Below, one piece after another: positions 1 through 7,466 of a stretch of DNA of 32,403 bases. The position numbers and the translations under genes were made by a program. Location: NCBI GenBank assembly GCA_014650415.1, contig BMUX01000041.1, positions 1 to 32,403 of the forward strand, read 5' to 3'. The notes under the pieces were generated by a model. That model saw nothing but the letters and a program-made list of their open reading frames with translations, was not told the origin of the DNA and ran no database searches. How positions within the stretch are numbered: the first letter of the stretch is position 1; the number at the start of each line of letters is the position of its first letter. The stretch is from Streptomyces spiroverticillatus. GTDB taxonomy: Bacteria; Actinomycetota; Actinomycetes; Streptomycetales; Streptomycetaceae.

Positions 1-250
1 GCTGGACGGTGACCTCGATGGCGCCCGGGTGGCTGAGGGAGTTCTTGGCCTGGGGGGCGGTGATGCGCAGGACGCCGTCCGCGCAGGTGACGGTGGTGGC
101 CTCGGCGGCCTTCTTGTCGCGGCTCTTGGACGGGTCGGCGGGGCGGACCTCGACGGTGGTGTCGGTGCGGTCGGCGGCGATGAGGCGGATGCTGCCGGCG
201 GGGAGGTCGAGGTGGGCGGTGACGGCGGTGGCGGTGGCGAAGGTCTGCAT
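1..250 (-). CDS. DUF4097-family protein, N-terminal part only
   Basis: The gene starts at the ATG complementary to 248-250 and runs off the left edge of the window, so only about 83 residues are visible. They begin MQTFATATAVTAHLDLPAGS and continue with alternating short beta-strand-like segments (IRLIAADRTDTTVEVRPADP), with no signal peptide. This pattern matches the DUF4097 putative adhesin-like beta-strand-repeat proteins common in Streptomyces, whose biochemical role is not established. It is transcribed away from the two-HTH regulator at 543, with about 290 bp of palindrome-rich DNA between them, so it is a likely target of that regulator (inference). Family call is by sequence character; the C-terminal half cannot be judged. 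Confidence 0.7.
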   Translation of the reverse strand, partial: MQTFATATAVTAHLDLPAGSIRLIAADRTDTTVEVRPADPSKSRDKKAAEATTVTCADGVLRITAPQAKNSLSHPGAIEVTVQ

Positions 251-316
251 GTCAAGTCCTTTGGTGGGGGCCGGTATTGGTGTCCGGCTCGCTCTTTCCG
301 ATGACCTGAACGCTAC

Positions 317-442
317 GTTGCCTTCACCATCCCGGCAACAACTTCGTTGCACACAAACCCTGTTATCGCAGGCCAGAGCCACGATTTCGTTGCAACTCCC
401 TGCCGCATAACGCAACAACAGGCACTACTTCCATTGCAATGG
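317..442. promoter_or_regulatory. Cluster of TTGCAA-centred palindromes and GTTGC half-sites
   Basis: The divergent intergenic region holds GTTGC at 317-321, an inverted pair GCAAC (335-339)/GTTGC (346-350), the perfect palindrome GTTGCAAC at 389-396, GCAAC at 412-416 and the perfect 12-bp palindrome CCATTGCAATGG at 431-442. So many copies of one core in AT-richer DNA between two divergent genes looks like a multi-site operator. The neighbouring two-HTH regulator is the natural candidate binder (inference). The rest of 251-542 shows no gene. Confidence 0.5.
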
Positions 443-542
443 AATGAGCGTGAACGCTATGGTGGGCCACAAACGCCGCACAGCGGACCGCACTTGGGCC
501 ATCCGCACTCGAGCGAACCGCACTTGCACGAAGGAGACCGTG

Positions 543-1286
543 ATGCCCGGAGGCCGACTCAGCCAGCAGGAACGCCAGCAGATCGCGCTGGGCCTGGCCG
601 ACGGACTCGCGTACGCGGAGATCGCCCGCCGCCTCGACCGCCCCACCTCGACCGTCACCCGCGAGGTCATGCGCAACGGCGGACCCGCCTCCTACCGCGC
701 CGACCTGGCCCACCGCGCCACCGAACGCCGCACCCAGCGGCGCAAGCCCGCCGCCCCGGCCGCGCGCGGCCCGCAGGCCGCACCGCTGCCGCACGGCCGC
801 GATCCGGAGGCGGTGCGCGCGTACGAGGAGACGTTCACGACGGTCCAGATGGCCGGCGGGATGCCGCAGATGATGGCCCGGGTGATGGCCGCCCTCATGG
901 TCACCGACTCCGGCAGCCTCACCGCCGCCGAACTGGCCCGGCACCTCCAGGTCAGCCCCGCCTCGGTCTCCAAGGCCGTCGCGTTCCTGGACAGCCAGGG
1001 CCTGGTGCGCCGGGAGAAGGACGACCGCCGCCGGGAGCGGTACACGGTCGACGACGACATCTGGTACCAGGCGATGATCGCCAGCGCCCGCTCCACGGGC
1101 CAGGTCGTGGGCACGGCCCGGGAGGGCGTCGCGGTCCTCGGCCCCGGCACCCCGGCCGCCGTCCGCCTGGAGAACGTCGCCCGCTTCATGGACTACGTGT
1201 CGGAGGCCATCGCCCGGGCGGCGGAGCAGGCCCGCGACATCCTCCACGCGAAGCCCGCGGGCGAGTCGACTCCCGTACAGGACTGA
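543..1286 (+). CDS. Two-HTH transcriptional regulator (MarR/GbsR-like)
   Basis: A 247-residue DNA-binding protein. Residues about 7-42 form a helix-turn-helix of the kind seen at the N-terminus of IS30-type transposases (LSQQERQQIALGLADGL then AEIARRLDRPTSTVTREV). Residues about 115-175 form a MarR-like winged helix (LTAAELARHLQVSPASVSKA followed by a basic wing with DDRRRERY). An in-frame start exists at 444, but the ATG at 543 is preceded by AAGGAG at 531-536 with good spacing and begins directly at the first HTH. The gene diverges from the DUF4097 gene and is convergent with the ECF sigma gene, 4 bp apart. It is probably a local repressor or autoregulator acting on the palindrome cluster upstream (inference). 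The ligand is unknown. Confidence 0.8.
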   Translation: MPGGRLSQQERQQIALGLADGLAYAEIARRLDRPTSTVTREVMRNGGPASYRADLAHRATERRTQRRKPAAPAARGPQAAPLPHGRDPEAVRAYEETFTTVQMAGGMPQMMARVMAALMVTDSGSLTAAELARHLQVSPASVSKAVAFLDSQGLVRREKDDRRRERYTVDDDIWYQAMIASARSTGQVVGTAREGVAVLGPGTPAAVRLENVARFMDYVSEAIARAAEQARDILHAKPAGESTPVQD

Positions 1287-1290
1287 CGAG

Positions 1291-2178
1291 TCACTCGCCC
1301 CAGGCCCGCAGCTTCTCCGGGTTGCGGACGGCCCAGATGCGCAGGGCCCGGCCGTCCGCGCCGACCCCGAACGAGGCCACGGTCATCACGTCCCCGTCGC
1401 GGACGGCCACCAGACCCGGCACCCCGTTGACCGTCCGTACGAGAAGCTCCAGGCCAGGGGCCTTGTCAGCGATGGCCACCAGGTACGCGGCGATGCGGGA
1501 CGCGCCCTCGACCGGGCGCAGCACCGTACCGACCAGGCCTCCCCCGTCGGCGGTCATGACGGCGTCCGGGTCCAGCAGCCCGACCAGGCCGGCGACGTCC
1601 CTGGCCTCCCAGGCCGCCTTGATCCGCCGTACGGTGTCGTCCTGCCGGGCGACCACGACCGCACCCCGCACACCTTGCGCGTCCCGCACCCGCTTGCGCC
1701 CGGAGGCAGCAAGCTGCTTGCAGGCGGCGGGAGTTCGCCCGACGATCCCCCCGATCTCGGCGAACGGATACCGGAAGACGTCGTGCAGCACGAACGCCAC
1801 GCGCTCAGCGGGCGTCATCGACTCCAGCACGACCAGCAGGGCCATCCCGACCGACTCGTCCAGCACCATCTGGTCGGCGGGATCGGCCCCGGTCTCCCGC
1901 CCCCACTCGGCCCGGTCGGGCAGCGGTTCGGGCAGCCAGGCCCCCACGTACCGCTCCCGGCGCGCCCGCGCGGAGCCGAGCACGTCCAGGCAGATCCGCC
2001 CGGTGACGGTCGTCAGCCACGCCCCCGGCGACGCGATCCCGGCACGCTTGGCGTCCGGCAGCGCGTACCAGCGGGCGAACGCCTCCTGCACGGCGTCCTC
2101 CGCCTCGGCCAGCGAACCGAGCAACCGGTACGCCACATTGAGCAGTTGCCGCCGCTCACCCTCCACCAACGTGTCCAT
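1291..2178 (-). CDS. sigJ: ECF41-family RNA polymerase sigma factor (SigJ type)
   Basis: A 295-residue extracytoplasmic-function sigma factor. Sigma region 2 lies at about 8-72 (AYRLLGSLAEAEDAVQEAF), sigma 4 at about 105-170 (TPAERVAFVLHDVFRYPFAEI), and a SnoaL-like domain fills the C-terminus. Three signatures of group ECF41 are visible: WLPEP at 81-85 in the linker, a DGGG motif in the SnoaL domain, and NPEKL at 286-290 close to the end. In that group the fused C-terminal domain replaces a separate anti-sigma factor and modulates activity (established for ECF41). The ATG at 2176-2178 follows AAGG. ECF41 genes usually sit beside a carboxymuconolactone decarboxylase, oxidoreductase or epimerase gene; none is here. 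The divergent neighbour is a small membrane protein, the likely target (inference). Confidence 0.93.
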   Translation of the reverse strand: MDTLVEGERRQLLNVAYRLLGSLAEAEDAVQEAFARWYALPDAKRAGIASPGAWLTTVTGRICLDVLGSARARRERYVGAWLPEPLPDRAEWGRETGADPADQMVLDESVGMALLVVLESMTPAERVAFVLHDVFRYPFAEIGGIVGRTPAACKQLAASGRKRVRDAQGVRGAVVVARQDDTVRRIKAAWEARDVAGLVGLLDPDAVMTADGGGLVGTVLRPVEGASRIAAYLVAIADKAPGLELLVRTVNGVPGLVAVRDGDVMTVASFGVGADGRALRIWAVRNPEKLRAWGE

Positions 2179-2286
2179 CGCGCCCCCGCCTTACCTTTCG
2201 CGCGCCCGTGTCGTCGGGCTGATCGAGACCTTATCGATCTACTGCTCGCGGACGGAGAACTCGCGGGCAGAAAAGAGGACCGGACC

Positions 2287-2658
2287 ATGGCAGCGACCCA
2301 GACCGCTCAACTCACCACCCGCCGCTTCGACTTCCTCCGGCTGACCGTCGGCCTCCAAACCCTGACAATCTTCCTCCAGGCGGTCTCCTCGGGGCTGCTG
2401 CTGTCCACCTCGTACGGCGAGACGCTGCACAGCGCCGGGGCGCGGGTGATGTACGGGGCGACGATGCTGTACGTCCTGGCGGCGGTCCTCGCGTGGAAGC
2501 CGGGCGGCGGCTCCCCGCGCCCCGTCCTGCACGCGACGGGCTTCCTGGTGCTGGCGTCGGTGCAGGTGGCGGTGGGCATCGCGCACGTCCCGGCGGTCCA
2601 TCTCCCGCTGGGCGTGCTGATGTTCGGGCTGAGCGTGCTGGCGCTGGTGCGACGCTGA
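2287..2658 (+). CDS. Small four-helix membrane protein beside the ECF41 sigma gene
   Basis: A 123-residue integral membrane protein. After a short polar N-terminus (MAATQTAQLTTRRF) it has about four hydrophobic segments: 18-38 (LQTLTIFLQAVSSGLLL), 50-68 (ARVMYGATMLYVLAAVLAW), 80-98 (LHATGFLVLASVQVAVGIA) and 103-121. The ATG at 2287 is preceded by GAGGACC-type purine-rich sequence. It resembles the small DoxX/DUF-type membrane proteins that often accompany ECF41 sigma factors, but I do not recognise a specific family. The gene diverges from the sigma gene with about 110 bp between starts. Co-regulation by the sigma factor is inferred from position only. Confidence 0.7.
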   Translation: MAATQTAQLTTRRFDFLRLTVGLQTLTIFLQAVSSGLLLSTSYGETLHSAGARVMYGATMLYVLAAVLAWKPGGGSPRPVLHATGFLVLASVQVAVGIAHVPAVHLPLGVLMFGLSVLALVRR

Positions 2659-2669
2659 ACTCCCGTACG

Positions 2670-2718
2670 GCGCGCGGGACACGGGGGCCGTACGGCCGTT
2701 CCGGCCCCCTCCGCGCGC
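2670..2718 (+). terminator. Nested GC-rich hairpin after the small membrane protein
   Basis: Two nested perfect inverted repeats: outer arms GCGCGCGG (2670-2677) and CCGCGCGC (2711-2718), inner arms GGGGGCCG (2683-2690) and CGGCCCCC (2702-2709). It starts 11 bp after the stop at 2658. There is no U-tract, as is common for Streptomyces terminators. A -10-like TAGCAT at 2719-2724 follows at once and may serve the gene starting at 2761. Confidence 0.5.
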
Positions 2719-2760
2719 TAGCATCGCGGCTCCCCCTTTCGCACCACTTCGGGACCGTTC

Positions 2761-4134
2761 ATGCACTCCTGGCCCGCGCCGACGCGCATCCCCGGCAAGC
2801 CGTACCGCCACCCTCGCCGGCCGCCTCGCCGCGAACCCCGGCTCCCCCTGCTGGTGCGGCTGGCCTGCGTGCTGGCGCTCGCGGGCATCGGGCTCGCGTC
2901 CTGGGCCTTCTGGCTGTCGGTCCAGGAGTTCCGCGACCTCTCGGCCCTGCGCACGGAGATCGAGGACAGCTGCCAGGGGCTGGTGGACCCGGACGAGGTG
3001 CTGAGGCTGAACGGGGGGATGCCGCAGCACGTACGGGGCTCGGCGTACTCCCGCGGCTTCGACACCCCGGGCCCGCTGGGCCTGTGCCGGGTCCACCGGA
3101 CGGCTGAACCCGGTTCCCTTGAGCAGGAGTTCGTGCTGGGCATCGCCTCACAGCCCACCCCGGGAAGCACGACGCGCATCACGGACCGCTCCGACCGGGA
3201 GGACTTCCGCCACCACTTCCCGGACGACCCGGACGTCCCGCACACCTCCGACGGCAAGCCCTCCGCACCCCGCGCGGGCAGCACTCCCCCGAATCCGCTC
3301 GGCGACGGCACCCTGGGCCACTACGACCGCCGCTCGGCCACCGTGTACGCGGTATGCCGCAACCCCGCCCGGACGACCGGCAACGTCACGTCCGTCCGGG
3401 CCACGGCACGCGTCCGGGACAAGTACCCGAGCCCGGACGACCTCGCCTCGCTGACCCGCATCGCCCACCGGGCGGCACGACGCGTGGCCGACCGCGCCCA
3501 CTGCACGCCGCCTCCCGGTGCACCCCCGGCCCAACTGGCCGCCCCTGAATCCCTGTTCACGCCCGTCACCTCAACGCCCCGTACCGGAACCTGCGGCTGG
3601 TACGGCCGCTTCGTATCCGCCCGAGGACGCGGCGCCCACCCCGACCTGGTGCTCGGCGCCCCCACGGGCAGCACCCCGTGGACCGAGCAGTGCCAGCTCC
3701 TGGTCAGCGTCCGCGAGGGGGCGCGGATCAGCGCCCGGCACGCCCTCGATCACCCCGCGTACCGGTCCCGCCTCGCCTACATCCCGTACGAGGAACGGAT
3801 CCGCTTCTCCCCCTGGCTGGTCCGGGCGGAGACCCGCTTCGGCGACGAAACCGCCGGTGTCTTCCTGGACGGCCTCGGCATCGGCCTCCGCCGGGAGGGT
3901 GCCGTCGCCCCCGGCGGCGCGGGCCGCAAGGGGGCCGGCATCTGGTGGGCGTCCTCCGTCTGCGGCGGCCGCCCCGCACTGCACACCCTGACCGTCCCCG
4001 ACCCGTACGACTCCGTGATCCAGGATGGGATCTCCCCCCTCTTCCGCGCGTACGTCGACGACGTCGCCCGCCGCCACCACTGCACCGGGCTGAAGTTCCC
4101 GGGCCCGGCCGACTTCCGCGGATCCGGCTCCTAG
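2761..4134 (+). CDS. Membrane-anchored protein of unknown function
   Basis: A 457-residue protein I do not recognise. A basic, proline-rich cytoplasmic N-terminus of about 28 residues is followed by one transmembrane helix at about 29-53 (LPLLVRLACVLALAGIGLAS...). The remainder is a long, presumably extracytoplasmic domain with conserved-looking cysteines (EDSCQGLVD, GLCRVHR, YAVCRN, HCTPP, GTCGWYGR, EQCQLLV, SSVCGG, HHCTGL), suggesting disulfides. No catalytic motif is evident. The ATG has no clear Shine-Dalgarno; a -10-like TAGCAT lies at 2719-2724. Its stop codon overlaps by three bases the stop of the convergent DinB gene (CTAG at 4131-4134). Such single-pass proteins of unknown role are common in Streptomyces. 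Confidence 0.75.
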   Translation: MHSWPAPTRIPGKPYRHPRRPPRREPRLPLLVRLACVLALAGIGLASWAFWLSVQEFRDLSALRTEIEDSCQGLVDPDEVLRLNGGMPQHVRGSAYSRGFDTPGPLGLCRVHRTAEPGSLEQEFVLGIASQPTPGSTTRITDRSDREDFRHHFPDDPDVPHTSDGKPSAPRAGSTPPNPLGDGTLGHYDRRSATVYAVCRNPARTTGNVTSVRATARVRDKYPSPDDLASLTRIAHRAARRVADRAHCTPPPGAPPAQLAAPESLFTPVTSTPRTGTCGWYGRFVSARGRGAHPDLVLGAPTGSTPWTEQCQLLVSVREGARISARHALDHPAYRSRLAYIPYEERIRFSPWLVRAETRFGDETAGVFLDGLGIGLRREGAVAPGGAGRKGAGIWWASSVCGGRPALHTLTVPDPYDSVIQDGISPLFRAYVDDVARRHHCTGLKFPGPADFRGSGS

Positions 4135-4688
4135 GCCATGCTCTGCGCCCCGTCCAGGGACTCCCGCAGGATGTCCGCGTGACCGGCGTGCTGGGCGGTC
4201 TCGGAGGCGATGTGCAGCAGCGTGCCGCGCACCGACCACACCGCGCCGGGCTCGTTCCAGGGCGCTTCGGGCAGCGGCCAGGTGGCGTTCAAGTCCTTTA
4301 CAGTGCGCACCAGTTCATCGGTTTCGGCCGCGGCCTTCTCGTAGGCGGCGAGCACGCCCTCCAGGGTGTCGCCGGGCATCATCCGGAAGCCCTCCTCGTA
4401 CTGTCGGCGCCCCTCCTCGGTCATGGCGGCGGCGTCCGGGACGGACGAGGGGCCCGCCACGATGAACCCGGCCCACATGCGCTCCACGGCGGTCACGTGC
4501 TTGACCAGCCCGCCCAGACAGAGACTGCTCGCGGTGGTCCGCAGGCCGGCCTGCTCGTCGGTGAGCCCGCGGGTGGTGTGCCGCAGGAAGTACCGGCTCT
4601 TGGCCAGCACGGCGAGCAGGTCCGCCCGCTCGCTGTCGAGCGGGGCGGGGGTGGAGGCGCCGGGGGTGGCCGGTCCGTCGACGGTCAT
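4131..4688 (-). CDS. DinB/DUF664-family protein
   Basis: A 185-residue protein of the DinB-like four-helix-bundle superfamily, often metal-binding and including some thiol-dependent enzymes. The three histidine positions expected of the fold are present: one in the LGGLVKHVTAVERMWAG helix and two in the C-terminal LLHIASETAQHAGHADILRE segment. The ATG at 4686-4688 follows GCAGG. A paralogue of the same family lies divergently at 4849-5355, 160 bp away. The substrate is unknown. The product is probably a cytosolic enzyme or stress protein (family knowledge). Confidence 0.85.
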   Translation of the reverse strand: MTVDGPATPGASTPAPLDSERADLLAVLAKSRYFLRHTTRGLTDEQAGLRTTASSLCLGGLVKHVTAVERMWAGFIVAGPSSVPDAAAMTEEGRRQYEEGFRMMPGDTLEGVLAAYEKAAAETDELVRTVKDLNATWPLPEAPWNEPGAVWSVRGTLLHIASETAQHAGHADILRESLDGAQSMA

Positions 4689-4848
4689 GTCACTGCCTGC
4701 TCTCTGCGTTGCCTGTTTCTTGCTCCGACACGACGAACGTTACGGACCCACTAGGCCAGAACAGGTCCTACTTGCCCGCGATCGGCGGGTCGCCCGAGCA
4801 CAGACAAACGGTTCGACACCGGCCCCGTGGCCGGACAGGCTTCGGCCG

Positions 4849-5355
4849 ATGACGAGAATCAGTGACACCCCGACCGCCTGGGACGAACGCACTCAGCTCA
4901 CCACCTTCCTCGACTACGCGCGCGACACCGCCCGCGTGAAGTGCGAGGGCGCCTCCGAGGAGCACGCCCGCACCGCGCCCCTCCCGGGCTCTCCGCTGAT
5001 GACGCTGAGCGGGGTGATCAACCACCTGCGCTGGGTCGAATACTTCTGGTTCCAGATGATCTTCCTCGGCGAGGACGACGAGGGCCCCTGGACCGACGAG
5101 GACCCCGACCGCGAGATGCGCATCGCGGTCGACTTCCCGCTCCCCCAGCTCCTGGCCGAGTACGCGCAGCAGAGCGCCCGCTACCGCGAGCTGGTCGCGG
5201 AACGCGCCCTGGACGACAAGGCCGTGTGCCCCGTACGCAGCGGCACCCACGTCGACCTGCGGTGGATCCTGCACCACCTCACCGAGGAGACCGCCCGCCA
5301 CAACGGACACCTGGACATCCTGCGCGAGCTGCTCGACGGCACCACCGGCGACTAG
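4849..5355 (+). CDS. DinB/DUF664-family protein (second copy)
   Basis: A 168-residue DinB-like protein. It shows the family motifs GVINHLRWVEYFWFQ near residue 60 and WILHHLTEETARHNGHLDIL near the C-terminus, giving the usual three-histidine metal site. The start MTRISDTPTAWDERTQL at 4849 was chosen because it matches the usual N-terminus of the family; an upstream in-frame extension to 4366 overlaps the divergent gene and is unlikely. It is a distant paralogue of the 4131-4688 gene. Both share the intergenic region 4689-4848. The substrate is unknown. Confidence 0.88.
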   Translation: MTRISDTPTAWDERTQLTTFLDYARDTARVKCEGASEEHARTAPLPGSPLMTLSGVINHLRWVEYFWFQMIFLGEDDEGPWTDEDPDREMRIAVDFPLPQLLAEYAQQSARYRELVAERALDDKAVCPVRSGTHVDLRWILHHLTEETARHNGHLDILRELLDGTTGD

Positions 5356-5398
5356 TCGGCCCCCGGAAAAACCCCCGCTCAGGACGGTGCGCCGGTGT

Positions 5399-5404
5399 TA
5401 GCTT
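5399..5404 (+). promoter_or_regulatory. Predicted -10 box of a leaderless transcript
   Basis: TAGCTT at 5399-5404 lies exactly 7 nt before the ATG at 5412, the geometry expected when transcription starts on the A of the start codon. No convincing -35 or Shine-Dalgarno is seen. Confidence 0.4.
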
Positions 5405-5411
5405 CACCGGC

Positions 5412-5966
5412 ATGACCAAGCTGACCGAGCTGACCGAGCGGACCGAGCTGACCGCACCCACCGCCCGCCTCCACGCCTCCTGGCTCGAAGCCCGCGAGGA
5501 GTGGGAGCCGGGCGAGCACCAGCCCGGGGCGAGCCTGGTGCTCGCGGGCGGGGACCTCGCCGACCCCGAGGTCTTCGCCGCGTGGGTGGCCGAGCTGAAC
5601 CGGCAGTCGGACCCGTCGGCCGAGGTCGGCGAGGGGCGGGTGCACGCCACGCACTGGTGGATCACGGAGGGCGACACCTACCTCGGGGCCATCGACCTGC
5701 GGCACGCCCTGAACGACTTCCTGCTCGACGCGGGCGGGCACGTCGGCTACAGCGTCCGCCCCTCCGCCCGGGGGCGCGGCCTCGCCTCCTGGGCGCTCGG
5801 CGCGGTCCTGCCCGAGGCGCGGGCGCTCGGCCTGGACCGCATCCTGGTGACCTGCGACGACACCAACACCGCTTCCGCCCGCACCGTCGAGCGCAACGGG
5901 GGCGTCCTGGAGGACACCCGGATGACGGTCCTGGGTCTCAAGCAGCGCTACTGGATCACGGTGTAG
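5412..5966 (+). CDS. GNAT-family N-acetyltransferase
   Basis: A 184-residue acetyltransferase of the GNAT (GCN5-related) fold. The acetyl-CoA pyrophosphate-binding motif is VRPSARGRGLAS at about 115-126 after the beta-4 strand HVGYS, and the C-terminal motif DDTNTASARTVERNGGVLE is typical. The nearest relatives usually carry predicted acetyltransferase annotation without a known substrate. The N-terminus is encoded by an imperfect CTGACCGAG tandem repeat (KLTELTERTELTA). The gene has no Shine-Dalgarno, and a -10 box sits 7 nt upstream, so it is likely leaderless. It follows the DinB gene by 56 bp and converges with the VOC gene. Confidence 0.9.
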   Translation: MTKLTELTERTELTAPTARLHASWLEAREEWEPGEHQPGASLVLAGGDLADPEVFAAWVAELNRQSDPSAEVGEGRVHATHWWITEGDTYLGAIDLRHALNDFLLDAGGHVGYSVRPSARGRGLASWALGAVLPEARALGLDRILVTCDDTNTASARTVERNGGVLEDTRMTVLGLKQRYWITV

Positions 5967-5996
5967 CTCCTCATCCGGAAGGCACGGCTGGCACGG

Positions 5997-6356
5997 TCAT
6001 CCGGGCTGCACGGGCGCGCCGCCGAACCCGATCTCGTTCCCGTCCGGGTCGCGGAAGGTCGCCTTGCGGACTCCGTTCTCGTACGTCTCGGACTCGGCCG
6101 GTTCCAGGCCGCGCCCCGCGATCGCCGCCAGGCGGGCGTCGAAGTCGCCCACGAAGAGGGTGAGCAGGGCGTGGCCCGCGTGTTCGGGCCGCACCTCGAT
6201 GTAGACGTACCGGTGCTCGCCCACCTCCCACACCGCCTCGGTGTCGTTGGGGAGGAAGGCGGGCGGGCCGCCGAAGAGGCGCTCGTAGAAGGCCGTCGCG
6301 GCCGCGTAGTCCCGTACCGAGATGCCTGCGAAGAGGTCCACGTCTGCTGCGGTCAT
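5997..6356 (-). CDS. VOC-superfamily (glyoxalase-like) protein
   Basis: A 119-residue single-domain protein of the vicinal-oxygen-chelate superfamily. It has the paired beta-alpha-beta-beta-beta modules expected: DLFAGISVRDYAAATAFYER with FGG, then HALLTLFVGDFDARLAAIAG and the closing signature ATFRDPDGNEIGFGG. Members include glyoxalases, dioxygenases and antibiotic-binding proteins, and the substrate cannot be told here. The ATG at 6354-6356 lacks a Shine-Dalgarno; a TAGCCT -10-like box (complement of 6363-6368) lies 6 nt upstream and overlaps the stop codon of the upstream remnant, so a leaderless start is possible. Confidence 0.88.
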   Translation of the reverse strand: MTAADVDLFAGISVRDYAAATAFYERLFGGPPAFLPNDTEAVWEVGEHRYVYIEVRPEHAGHALLTLFVGDFDARLAAIAGRGLEPAESETYENGVRKATFRDPDGNEIGFGGAPVQPG

Positions 6357-6365
6357 GGACCCAGG

Positions 6366-7262
6366 CTAGGACGCCCCGGGGACAGTCCCGGTCAAGCGCG
6401 CGCCACCGCCGTCCGCGCGCTCGCGCGGGTTCAGGGCCTGCCCCTCCGCGAAGACCTTCTCGTACGAAGTCCCCAGCGCGGCCCGGCAGTTGGCGGCGAC
6501 GCGTCGGACGTCTCCTTGTTCCTCGACCGGCAGCGGGGCTCCCCGTGAGGCCTGGGCGGCCGAGGCCGTGCCGAGCAGCCGGGCCGCGTCCGCGTGGCGT
6601 CCGGCGAGGGCGTGCGCGTCCGCCAGGCCCTCCAGGGCGAGGGCGACGGCGCGGTCGTCACCCGTCGCAAGGGCGGTGGTGCAACCGGATTCGTGCAGTT
6701 CACGGGCCCGCTCCGGCTCGCCCCGCAGTTCCGCGACGAAGCCCGGCTCGGCGAGGAGCAGCGCGTTCGCGCCGTCGAGGCCGACCTCGCAGTGCCAGTC
6801 CAGGACCCGGCGCAGGTGGGTCTCGGCGGCGTCCAGGTCGCCCGCCCGGCGGGCACCGAGCCCGAGCACCGCGTTGATCTCGCCCGCCTTGAAGCCGTGC
6901 GCGGCGGCCGGTCGGCGGGACTGCTCGTGGCGGTCGTGGGCCTCGGTGAGGGCGGCGGCGGTGCCCCACGCGTCGCCCAGTTCCCGGAAGCTGCCGAGGG
7001 CCCGGGCGGTGAGCCCTTCGCCGAGGGTCATGTCGCCCGTGCCGCACAGCGAGTGGGCGAGGAACCAGCGGGCCCGCTCCTCCTGGTGCGGCTCGCCCAG
7101 ACCCTCGTACGCCTTGAGCGCGGCCATGATGCGGGCCTCCCGGTCGCGCCCCTCGCCCGCGAGGACATCAGTGCCGACCTGCCACGCCCCCATGCACGCA
7201 GCGCCCGCACCCCGAAACGCCTTATTGGACAGGCCACTTACGGGACAGACGGAACAAACCAC
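6366..7262 (-). pseudogene. C-terminal remnant of an AfsR/SARP-type TPR regulator
   Basis: About 298 codons read as the TPR-rich C-terminus of a large BTAD/NB-ARC regulator of the AfsR/SARP type. Helical repeats (ALGSFRELGDAWGTAAALTE, AGDLDAAETHLRRVLDWH) end in the characteristic DAARLLGTASAAQASRGAPL and a final VAANCRAALGTSYEKVFAEG. The DNA-binding domain, BTAD domain and P-loop NTPase that should precede it are absent: upstream is the fucosidase promoter region. The leading residues (MVCSVCPVSGL...) do not look like a natural start and recognisable similarity begins near residue 15. I interpret it as an N-terminally deleted, probably non-functional gene. A small stand-alone TPR protein is the alternative. 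Confidence 0.65.
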
Positions 7263-7466
7263 CGCTCCATGTCCGCCACTTGCCCATGTGGTCGTGCCAC
7301 TTCACCGAAAGTCCCCGCACGACCCTTGCGGCCCGCACCCGCCATGCCCCACAGTCCCCTGCTGTAAGGCTGTATGCGCATTCACCGGTACGTCACGCAC
7401 GCCCCGGACGCCTCCGCACGCCCCGCACCCCCCACCCACCTCGGCCCCACCCCGATGGGAGACCCC

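Noticed and set aside
2209..2240. ECF41-type promoter before the small membrane protein
   Set aside because: TGTCGTC at 2209 is only a partial match to the expected -35 and no CGTC-type -10 lies at the right distance.
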